Below are positions 7,258-13,978 of a stretch of 13,978 nucleotides of DNA, piece after piece; position 1 is the stretch's first letter; the number at the start of each line of letters is the position of its first letter. The stretch is taken from NCBI GenBank assembly GCA_964405775.1, contig CAYOPG010000059.1, positions 1 to 13,978 of the forward strand, written 5' to 3'. The notes beneath the pieces are model-generated. The model was not told where the DNA came from. It did not search any database and saw only the letters and a program-made list of their open reading frames with translations. This DNA is from JAAZFF01 sp964405775 (GTDB lineage: Bacteria; Verrucomicrobiota; Kiritimatiellia; RFP12; UBA3636). The position numbers and the translations under genes are program-made.

Positions 7258-9276
7258 TCATTCGCGTATAAATCCGCGGTTTATGCCGCGGTAAGAGAAA
7301 GCCGGACCACGCATATATTGCGGGTAGCCGTAGGTGCTTTTGACTTCGTCGACGAGTCCGTCAGGGAGCTCGCGAAGGAAGCGAGAAGGGAGACAGTCGA
7401 TCTGTCCGCGATCGTACATATAACGTTTGCGAGGCACCATAAGGTGCAGGCGATCCTTTGCGCGGGTAGCCGCAACGTAGAAAAGACGGCGTTCTTCGGC
7501 GCCGGTTGGATCCTCCTCGATCGCGCGCGGAGAAGGAAACATGCCTTCGACAAGCCAGATGATGATAACCACCGGCCATTCGAGGCCTTTTGCCTGATGG
7601 ACTGTGCTTAGAAGAACACGCGGCCTATTGTCGTTTGGATCTTTTTTTCTATCCCCCTCTCGGTCGACATTTGTCAGGAGTGCGATGTTGGAGAGATACT
7701 CGCGTATATCGGGGTTGCGTTGAATGTCGCCCACGAGTCCCATGATGTCGTCATGGCGTTCTTTCGCGTTTTCGTACTGGCGTTCCAGATATTTGTTGTA
7801 AAACGAAGAGTAAAAGCTGTTTACGAGATCTGAGACCGCTCCCGGGATATTTCTGGAGTTGTCCTCGACAAACTTGCCAAGCGCATCGCCAACTGGTTTC
7901 CAATCTCCAACCGCCTTTGCGGGTAGAAGTGCCAGCAGGTTTTCACGGTGTTCGCTCTTGCCGGCTTCATACACACTGCCTAGCTTCTTCCATACGCGTT
8001 CGACAGTAGCAGAGCCAACTCCGGGAAGGAGCGACATGATACGCGAGAAAGAGATAAACTCCGAAGGAAACACCGAGAGCCGGATCAGGCTCAAGACGTC
8101 TTTTATATGCGCCTGCTCGAAAAAACCGAGTCCTGATGTGATTGCATAAGGGATTTGTGCCCGATTCAGGCTAAGCTCGATGTCCAGCGCATGGAAATGG
8201 GCTCTGTACAGCACGGCAATGTCGTCGTATGTATAGCCGGCGGCTACGGCGGAGTTGATCGCCTCCAGGGCACGGTCGGATTGCTCGCGGTCAGAATACA
8301 CATCGTACACAACCGGCTTCGCTCCATTTGAAGTACGAGTGGGACGAAGCGTTTTTTTGAACTGCTTTTCGTTGTGTTTGATGCTCTCGTTTGCAACACG
8401 CAGTATCTCGGGACGACTGCGGTAGTTCTGCTCTAGCTTTACTATGCGAGCATCAGGGTAGCGCTCCGGGAAATTCATGATGTTTTCGTAGTTAGAACCG
8501 CGCCATGAATAGATGCACTGGAAATCATCTCCGACTACAGAGAGGTTTCGGTACCCCGCAGCAAGTATGTCTACGAATTCCGACTGCAGAGTGTTGGTGT
8601 CCTGATATTCATCAACGAGTATGTGCTTGAAGCTTTCCTGGTAGTAGGTGCGTACTTCGGGGTCATACCTAAGGAGGTGAAGGGATTTCACCAGCAGGTC
8701 GTCGAAATCCATTGCACCCATCTCGTTCTTGCGGTCGGAATACGCGTTCGCCACTTGTATTATCTGCTCGGCTGGCACCTCCATTGCGTCGGCTTTGTCC
8801 TCGATGTAGCCGGCAAGTTCGACGCCGCGGTTTGCGGCGCCGCTCACCAGACTCAGGACGGCTTCGCGGCGTGTGAATTCTTTTGACTTGAAGCCGAAGA
8901 CCTTTATGCAGGCGCCCATCACGGATTTCTGGTCCTCGGCATCGAGAATTGCGAAATCACGCCTGAAGCCAACGCGCGGCGCGAACTTGCGCAGGATCCG
9001 GTTCGCCACATGGTGGAAAGTGCCGCCCCAAAGACCCGATATGACTCCGTTAGTGGCGGCTTCGGCGCGGTCCAGCATCTCTCTTGCCGCGCGGTTTGTG
9101 AAAGTGAGGAGCATGATTTCATGCGCAGGCACGCCACGTTCAATCAAGTGCACGACGCGGTACACGAGTGTACGCGTCTTGCCGGTGCCTGCAGCGGCAA
9201 GGATCAGCAACGGGCCATCAGGCGCGGTGGCCGCTTCCAGTTGTTCGGCATTAAGTAATTTCGAGAGGTCTGTCAT
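7258..9276 (-). CDS. UvrD/PcrA/Rep-like superfamily 1A 3'-5' DNA helicase
   Basis: ATP-driven single-strand DNA translocase/helicase of the UvrD family, likely in repair or clearing of replication forks. The 672-residue protein contains the full SF1A motif set. The Q motif region is LNAEQLEAA (8-16) and Walker A is AAAGTGKT (27-34). A TFTNRAAREM motif (Ia) is at 58-67, Walker B VDEYQDTN at 221-228 and VGDDFQCIYSWRG (III) at 248-260. LEQNYRSRP (IV) is at 281-289, LLSTVHQAKGLEW (V) near 555-567 and FYVAATRAKDRL (VI) at 599-610. Motif III has DDFQC where UvrD/PcrA usually have DDDQS. The C-terminus ends about 60 residues after motif VI, so it lacks the extended tail of PcrA and UvrD. It lies 31 bases after zwf and abuts metH. 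Which paralogue (UvrD, PcrA or Rep) cannot be decided from sequence alone. Confidence 0.93.
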   Translation of the reverse strand: MTDLSKLLNAEQLEAATAPDGPLLILAAAGTGKTRTLVYRVVHLIERGVPAHEIMLLTFTNRAAREMLDRAEAATNGVISGLWGGTFHHVANRILRKFAPRVGFRRDFAILDAEDQKSVMGACIKVFGFKSKEFTRREAVLSLVSGAANRGVELAGYIEDKADAMEVPAEQIIQVANAYSDRKNEMGAMDFDDLLVKSLHLLRYDPEVRTYYQESFKHILVDEYQDTNTLQSEFVDILAAGYRNLSVVGDDFQCIYSWRGSNYENIMNFPERYPDARIVKLEQNYRSRPEILRVANESIKHNEKQFKKTLRPTRTSNGAKPVVYDVYSDREQSDRALEAINSAVAAGYTYDDIAVLYRAHFHALDIELSLNRAQIPYAITSGLGFFEQAHIKDVLSLIRLSVFPSEFISFSRIMSLLPGVGSATVERVWKKLGSVYEAGKSEHRENLLALLPAKAVGDWKPVGDALGKFVEDNSRNIPGAVSDLVNSFYSSFYNKYLERQYENAKERHDDIMGLVGDIQRNPDIREYLSNIALLTNVDREGDRKKDPNDNRPRVLLSTVHQAKGLEWPVVIIIWLVEGMFPSPRAIEEDPTGAEERRLFYVAATRAKDRLHLMVPRKRYMYDRGQIDCLPSRFLRELPDGLVDEVKSTYGYPQYMRGPAFSYRGINRGFIRE

Positions 9277-9307
9277 TTCGTTCTTTCAAGACTCGGCCGG
9301 ATGACGT

Positions 9308-10789
9308 CTAGAACGGCTCCCAGCTGCGCCCGTCACGCCAGAGCAGTTCATCGGCGGCGGCAGGCCCGTTGGAGCCGGGCTCGTATGGGAAGAGCGGACA
9401 GGCTTGGGGGTCGTTTGCCCAACTCTCGAGAACAGGTGTGAAAAGCCGCCATGACGATGCAATGCTTTCGCGGCGAACGAAAAGCGTGTGGTCGTGCAAC
9501 ATGGCATCCAGCAATAGGCGCGCGTAACCGCTAGGTGCGGACGAGACGTCGCCAAGATCCGAGTATTTGAATGAAAGCGGCAGTTCCCCTATGCAGTACT
9601 TTGGCCCGGGGGTCTTCGCATGCAGGTATAGGCACATGCCCTCGTCCGGCTGTATACGCAACGTCAACCGGTTTGGAGCAGCTGCCCCAAAACCTGATTG
9701 AGCTACAGGTTTGAACACCAAAGTGACCGTAGTGACCGCTGACGAGAGCCGTTTGCCGGAGCGCAAATAGAACGGCACGCCCTGCCAGCGCGGAGTGTCT
9801 ATCCACAGCTTGGCTGCGGCGTACGTCTCCGTGTCAGAGTTTGGGGCAACGCCTTTTTCCAGCCGGTAGTCTTTGTATTGCCCACGGACGATGCACGAGC
9901 CCACTTCGTCGCGTGAGAACGGCCGTATCGCGTTGAAGAGGTCGAGCTTTGCGCGTTGGATGGACTCGGCGCCGAAATCACCGGGGCTGTCCATCGCGGC
10001 GAAAGCCAGAATTTCGAGGAGGTGGTTCTGGAACATGTCGCGGACTGCGCCGGCATTGTCATAGTACCCAGCCCTATTCCCGATGCCAAGCGTCTCGGCG
10101 GCGGTGATCTGCACGTGGTCTATGTATTCGGAATTCCATACTGGTTCGCACAGTATGTTCGCAAACCGCATTACCAAGATATTCTGAACCGTGTCCTTGC
10201 CCAGATAATGGTCGATGCGGAAGAACTGGTGTTCGACCGCGTGCCCCATCAGGAACGAGTCGAGCTCGGCTGCCGACTTCGTATCCGAACCGAAAGGCTT
10301 TTCTATCAGCATGTGGTTTGCTCCTGCCTCGTGATCGTCCTCGTCTAGAAGACCAAACACTGAAAGCTTCTCGATGATAGGCTTGGTTGCGGCAGGAGGC
10401 ACTGCAAGATAGTAAAGGCGTATGAACGGAACTGGCGTATCGAGCGCGTCGTATGCATCCAGCATCGCTTTGAGACGTTCAAACGAAGCCGGTTCGCTCG
10501 GATCCACAACGCAATATGCTATGCGCTCGATAAACGAATCACGCACCGCACGGTCTGCACCAGCGGGGAGATGTCCGTCTATAAACTGCCGGAACTCCTC
10601 GTCTGTTTTTGGTGTTCGCCCGCACCCCACGATACGGGTCGTGGAGTGCATAAGCGATGTCTTGTGCAGTTGGAATAGCGCCGGGAGCAGCTTGCGTTCG
10701 AACAGGTCACCAGTCGCACCGAAGAAAATCAGCACAGAAGGAGGCGGCACAATCTCCATGCAAAACTGCGGCGGCGGCTTCAATATCAT
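9308..10789 (-). CDS. zwf: Glucose-6-phosphate 1-dehydrogenase
   Basis: Oxidises glucose 6-phosphate to 6-phosphogluconolactone with NADP+ (or NAD+), the entry step of the oxidative pentose phosphate pathway. The 493 residues match the usual bacterial length. Landmarks are the nucleotide-binding FFGATGDLFERKLLPALF (22-39), EKPFG (163-167) and the signature RIDHYLGKDTVQN (191-203) with the substrate-binding Lys and catalytic His of the family. GYYDNAGAVRDMFQNHLLE follows in the normal order. The ATG overlaps the stop of the upstream fusion gene by four bases (ATGA), implying coupled translation. A second in-frame ATG at residue 11 would drop only a Pro-rich leader and cannot be excluded. No lactonase or 6-phosphogluconate dehydrogenase gene is present alongside. 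Cofactor preference cannot be read safely. Confidence 0.95.
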   Translation of the reverse strand: MILKPPPQFCMEIVPPPSVLIFFGATGDLFERKLLPALFQLHKTSLMHSTTRIVGCGRTPKTDEEFRQFIDGHLPAGADRAVRDSFIERIAYCVVDPSEPASFERLKAMLDAYDALDTPVPFIRLYYLAVPPAATKPIIEKLSVFGLLDEDDHEAGANHMLIEKPFGSDTKSAAELDSFLMGHAVEHQFFRIDHYLGKDTVQNILVMRFANILCEPVWNSEYIDHVQITAAETLGIGNRAGYYDNAGAVRDMFQNHLLEILAFAAMDSPGDFGAESIQRAKLDLFNAIRPFSRDEVGSCIVRGQYKDYRLEKGVAPNSDTETYAAAKLWIDTPRWQGVPFYLRSGKRLSSAVTTVTLVFKPVAQSGFGAAAPNRLTLRIQPDEGMCLYLHAKTPGPKYCIGELPLSFKYSDLGDVSSAPSGYARLLLDAMLHDHTLFVRRESIASSWRLFTPVLESWANDPQACPLFPYEPGSNGPAAADELLWRDGRSWEPF

Positions 10790-12798
10790 ATTTCGAGGTT
10801 AAGGTATTTGCAGTCGCGATCGCTGAGCTTGACATCCAGTGCCGAGAAGCACGACCGCGTCTCTGATATCTGGCGGGGGCCAATCAGCGGGAAGACAGGG
10901 AACTTCTGATTAAGAACCCAGGCAAGAGCAATGTTGATCGGCTCGCAGTTCTTCTTTTGAGCCATTTCGATAGCGCGCTCCTGGCGCTCGAAGTTGTCCT
11001 CGGAATACCAGCTATTCACGAGAGAGGCATCCTGCTGGAGATCGGGGCGAGCGCGTGAAGGCACGAAGAACCCACGCGCCTGACTTGACCACGGCAGAAG
11101 CGCGATCTGCGTGCGTCTAAGGTACGCCCGGTCGGCGGCATCATGCACATGCAGGCATCCGCCCCATACTGGTTTGACCATCTCGGCGAGCGAAAGGTTG
11201 TTCGACAGCACCGAGAAGCCCTGCAACCCCTTGCGCTTGGCGTAGGCGTTCGCCTTGCGGACACGGTCAATCGACCAGTTGCTGCCTCCGAATATTTTAA
11301 TCTTGCCGGCTTTTACAAGGTCGTTGAGTGTATCTATGAATTTCCCCACTGGAATGTCAAGATTGTCGCGGTGCATCATATATATTTCAACGGAATCCAC
11401 GCCGAGCCAATTAAGTTGCTCGTTAAGCTGCGTTACGATCGCCGCCGGGTTGCAGTGGGGCGTATGTCCGCCTTTCGCGATGATAACGACATCGTCACGC
11501 ACTCCACGCTGCTTGATCCATTGCCCGAGAAGCTGCGAACGGACGCGCCCGTAGCCGAAAGCTGTGTCAAACACGTTTCCACCGCGCATGAAATAATCAT
11601 CGAAGATGGCGGCGGCGTGTGGCATTGTATCCTGATTGTCCACACCCATCACGAGGCGCGACATCGGCTTGTCCAGACCCGGCAGCATTACGCTGGGTGC
11701 GGGAGCCAGAGCCTTGCGCTTAAGCGGGCGGTTGGCGGGAGTGAGAGCACCTAGCGCCTCCGGCTTTTCGCTATTGTAGGCGAGCCCGATGGCGGCTCGC
11801 CAAGCGTCCTGAGCGCGCAGGTTGCCGAGCGAATCCGCCCACGTCATGGCGGGAGACTCCGCCTCGAAGCGACCGGCAAGTATGGCGCGGCCGCAGGCAT
11901 CGGCCTCGTAAACGTAACTTGTGACTCCGGAGGCTATGTCTATAGTCTCATCCGGCTGCCCTTTGCGGCGAACGATGATCTTTCCGTTCTGCTCCCCCTT
12001 GCGGGAACACACGAATGGATCCGGCACCACTATGCTGCCGGCAGTGCCAAAGATCTTAACACAGGTTTCCGTATTGATGGCTACTCCTGTCCTGATGGTG
12101 CCGACGATGCCGCTGGCGAACTTCATGGTGCCTACTGCCCAGCGGTCAACGCCCGTCTCCTCATGGAGAGTGCCGGAACCTGTCACGGAAATTGGGTCGG
12201 CAAAAGGCTCGCCCACTGCTGCGCCCGCGATCAAACGTGTTATAGAAACGGGATATCCGCCTACGTCGAGGATTCCGCCACCGCCAAGTTCGTTGCTCCA
12301 TAGGCGCGATGTGGGGGAGAATCCTGATTGGAACGAAAACGACCCCTCAATCACGGCGACTTCGCCGATCACTTTGTCGCGGAGTAGCTCAACGAGTTTT
12401 GCTGTCTGCGGGTGGCAACGGTACATATACGCTTCCATGAGGAACACCTTGTTTTCGTAGGCGGCCTCCAACATCGTCTGAACAAGATACGAATTGATAG
12501 CCATCGGCTTCTCGACAAGAACATGTTTGCCGGCCTCTGCTGCCTTGATTGTCCATTCAGGGTGCATCGGGTGAGGCGTTGCGACATATACAGCCTGAAC
12601 CTCGGGATCCGCAAGCAGAGCCTCGTAGCTACCATGCGCGCGCATTCCGCCCCATTTTTCTGCGAAGGCATCGGCCTTCTCCTGTGAACGCGACCCCACG
12701 GCCACCAACCTGCCAGTTTCGGAACGGATCACGCCATCAGCAAACGCGTTGGCAATCGCGCCTGCGCCCAAAATACCCCAGCAAACTTTATCGCTCAT
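10786..12798 (-). CDS. Gfo/Idh/MocA oxidoreductase fused to an aldo/keto reductase
   Basis: A 670-residue two-enzyme fusion. Residues 1-345 form a Gfo/Idh/MocA dehydrogenase: Rossmann GAGAIA (11-16), the EKP motif with catalytic-type Lys97 (96-98) and DVGGYP (178-183), as in the dihydrodiol-dehydrogenase-like branch. After a Pro/Ala/Lys-rich linker (about 350-372), residues 373-660 form an aldo/keto reductase barrel. Its complete catalytic tetrad is visible: Asp411 and Tyr416 in FDTAFGYG, Lys442 in IIAKGG and His476 in MMHRD. Both halves therefore look active and both families use NAD(P)(H). Likely role: paired oxidation and reduction of a sugar, inositol or similar polyol, substrate unknown. 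ATG 12798 has AAGGA nine bases upstream. It is the first gene of the operon with zwf, and overlaps it by four bases. Confidence 0.9.
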   Translation of the reverse strand: MSDKVCWGILGAGAIANAFADGVIRSETGRLVAVGSRSQEKADAFAEKWGGMRAHGSYEALLADPEVQAVYVATPHPMHPEWTIKAAEAGKHVLVEKPMAINSYLVQTMLEAAYENKVFLMEAYMYRCHPQTAKLVELLRDKVIGEVAVIEGSFSFQSGFSPTSRLWSNELGGGGILDVGGYPVSITRLIAGAAVGEPFADPISVTGSGTLHEETGVDRWAVGTMKFASGIVGTIRTGVAINTETCVKIFGTAGSIVVPDPFVCSRKGEQNGKIIVRRKGQPDETIDIASGVTSYVYEADACGRAILAGRFEAESPAMTWADSLGNLRAQDAWRAAIGLAYNSEKPEALGALTPANRPLKRKALAPAPSVMLPGLDKPMSRLVMGVDNQDTMPHAAAIFDDYFMRGGNVFDTAFGYGRVRSQLLGQWIKQRGVRDDVVIIAKGGHTPHCNPAAIVTQLNEQLNWLGVDSVEIYMMHRDNLDIPVGKFIDTLNDLVKAGKIKIFGGSNWSIDRVRKANAYAKRKGLQGFSVLSNNLSLAEMVKPVWGGCLHVHDAADRAYLRRTQIALLPWSSQARGFFVPSRARPDLQQDASLVNSWYSEDNFERQERAIEMAQKKNCEPINIALAWVLNQKFPVFPLIGPRQISETRSCFSALDVKLSDRDCKYLNLEI

Positions 12799-12807
12799 TT
12801 TAGTTTT

Positions 12808-12812
12808 TCCTT
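12808..12812 (-). promoter_or_regulatory. Shine-Dalgarno of the Gfo/Idh-AKR gene
   Basis: AAGGA on the minus strand, nine bases before ATG 12798, within an A-rich leader. It supports the chosen start. Confidence 0.6.
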
Positions 12813-12857
12813 TGTTTTGTTATGCACCAAATACGTTGTTGAAAATCAAAAAATCCA

Positions 12858-12875
12858 GAGCAGAACTGAGCAGAA
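12858..12875. repeat. Two 8-base direct repeats with 10-base period in the operon leader
   Basis: GAGCAGAA occurs at 12858-12865 and again at 12868-12875, separated by CT. The 10-base period places both on one face of the helix. The site lies between the predicted promoter and the start codon of the Gfo/Idh-AKR gene. It could bind a repressor or activator, or be chance. Confidence 0.35.
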
Positions 12876-12902
12876 GGCACAATTCCCCCAATGTCGGACG
12901 TA

Positions 12903-12931
12903 ATGTTACTTAAAAGCCCCTGAGAAGTCAA
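12903..12931 (-). promoter_or_regulatory. Putative sigma70-type promoter of the Gfo/Idh-AKR-zwf-helicase-metH operon
   Basis: On the minus strand TTGACT (12926-12931, 5/6 to the -35 consensus) is separated by exactly 17 bases from TAACAT (12903-12908, 4/6 to the -10 consensus). It lies in the 184-base gap between the glycosidase fragment and the fusion gene, giving an inferred untranslated leader of about 100 bases. This is the only sizeable gap upstream of four tightly packed genes, which supports a shared transcript. Confidence 0.5.
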
Positions 12932-12982
12932 ACAACCATAGCCCCCACTCCACTACAACCTTGTTCTATAATAGGCCTGTCT

Positions 12983-13918
12983 TCAGTCCATTCGGAAAAC
13001 ACGGGTTTCGTGTAGGTTCATGAAGAATTCAGCCGGAACTTCGGCTTCTGCTGTCGGAAGAACTTGACTCAACTTGGACACCCCTGGAATGTCGATGCGC
13101 TTTACGCCTTCGGTAGCGGCGTGGATAGCAACATAGCCGCGACCGATGTAGAATATGTCTCCGGAAGAAACAAAGCAGTGGACTGCAGCTTTGTCTAGCA
13201 CCTCGCGCAATTCCTCTTCAGTCAGCCGCAAGTGGTCGAATTCCAAGAAAGTTTCCGCTCCTGCTTCGCAATCGCAACGCCGCATGAGGCGGGTGCTCTC
13301 CGTATCAGTGTGCATGACAACGCCGTCGTTAGCCATGAAATTTCCGGTCAACTCCTGTTCCGCCTCCGTTAGGCTGGTTAAGCCAAGGAGCCAGATGAAC
13401 GGAGCCTCCGACAGGTCGAGTTTCTGCAAATCTTCACGCAGATATATCACATACGGGCGGCCGCAATGCCCAAGCGCGGTCAGATTCCCGATCATCGGCG
13501 AATAAAGAGCTCCGAAAGAAGCATCGAGTTCCACGGTGTGTTCGTCCACGACCACGCAAATCGAATCTGGAGGAACCCGACTTGGATCGGAGGGTTTGAT
13601 ATTCTCGAACCAAAGATTTTGAGCCGCGCGTATTTCCTCCAGGAGCGCGGGATGCGAATACCAGCCTCCCCACATGTCGAACCACCAGCCGCCATAGCCA
13701 TGCGTGAGCATTCTGGCGGTATTGTTGCGCATGAGTGCTACAGAAATTTCAAGAGTCTCAGGCCCCGCCCAGAGGCCTCCTTGATAGTACTTGCCTTCCG
13801 GGCCTTTGGGACAAAGCTCGGGCGCGACATCGATCAGGAACCGTGTCAGGAAAGTGCGCGTGTCGTTCTCCGTCATCCATATTTTGCCGTGCAAGCGTAC
13901 GGAGTCCACCGCAACCAT
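12983..13918 (-). pseudogene. C-terminal part of a GH42-like (beta-galactosidase-type) glycosidase, probably 5'-truncated
   Basis: The readable frame (311 residues) looks like the last portion of a large GH-A clan glycoside hydrolase. It begins at DSVRLHGKIWMTENDTRT (5-22), where Glu17 sits like a nucleophile at the end of barrel strand 7. GYGGWWFDMWGGWY (74-87) follows, resembling strand 8. A Rossmann/flavodoxin-like block (about 119-210) resembles the GH42 trimerisation domain, and a small beta-rich C-terminal domain ends the chain. The first six barrel strands and the acid/base residue are missing. Reading upstream in frame, a TAA lies only five codons before the ATG (13934-13936) and another at 13970-13972, and there is no Shine-Dalgarno. 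It is thus either a decayed remnant or the downstream piece of a gene interrupted beyond the window. The family call is moderate; loss of function is inferred. Confidence 0.6.
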
Positions 13919-13978
13919 CGGAGGCCAGTCGCGTTAAGGTTGGCCAGCCGTGGTAGGACCGATGGGTGCTTATTTTCT

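Noticed and set aside
7200..7300. Cobalamin or SAM riboswitch upstream of metH
   Set aside because: There is no leader: metH starts at the stop codon of the helicase gene, leaving no room for an aptamer.
11143..11754. 203-codon open frame on the plus strand
   Set aside because: Antisense to the aldo/keto reductase half of the fusion, including its catalytic Lys and His codons; a shadow of GC-biased codon use.
1..13978. CRISPR array, IS element, prophage or tRNA
   Set aside because: No regularly spaced repeats, transposase, integrase or cloverleaf-like sequence noticed; the genes are ordinary chromosomal ones with similar base composition.

Overview
The window is a compact bacterial chromosome segment of about 14 kb in which every convincing gene lies on the minus strand. 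I find seven complete protein genes, one further gene that is probably a 5'-truncated fragment, and no tRNA, rRNA, CRISPR array, transposase or integrase. The organism is probably a fermentative or anaerobic member of the PVC superphylum (Lentisphaerae, Kiritimatiellota or Verrucomicrobia type). This guess rests on the Gfo/Idh-aldo/keto reductase fusion and on a glycosidase fragment of a type I associate with those phyla. It is an inference from gene style, not from a marker gene.

Reading in the direction of transcription, from high to low coordinates, there are three blocks. (1) 13918-12983 is a fragment of a GH42-like glycosidase, with an in-frame stop just upstream of its first Met. (2) 12798 down to 3766 is a tight probable operon. 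It holds a Gfo/Idh/MocA-aldo/keto reductase fusion, zwf (glucose-6-phosphate dehydrogenase; 4-bp overlap), a UvrD/PcrA-like helicase (31-bp gap) and metH (starting at the helicase stop codon). A good sigma70-like promoter lies in the 184-bp gap before it. (3) 3670 down to 97 is a second operon. It holds a Tat-exported DUF362 protein, a NapH-NapG-type polyferredoxin fusion (4-bp GTGA overlap), tatA (25-bp gap, very strong Shine-Dalgarno) and tatC (20-bp overlap). Its promoter lies in the 95-bp gap after metH, where two inverted repeats also sit.

The most interesting part is the last operon. It encodes a minimal TatA-TatC translocase together with two proteins carrying twin-arginine motifs. One is a classical N-terminal Tat signal on the DUF362 protein. 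The other lies inside the polyferredoxin, between its membrane and cytoplasmic [4Fe-4S] half (NapH-like) and its second four-cluster half (NapG/MauM-like). The simplest reading is a self-contained unit: a membrane electron conduit whose outer half is exported by the Tat machinery encoded beside it, delivering electrons to or from a periplasmic DUF362 protein. No terminal reductase is present, so the substrate is unknown.

The metabolic operon mixes sugar redox chemistry (fusion enzyme, NADPH-producing Zwf) with methionine synthesis and DNA repair. This may be mere co-transcription or may reflect NADPH and reductive reactivation needs.
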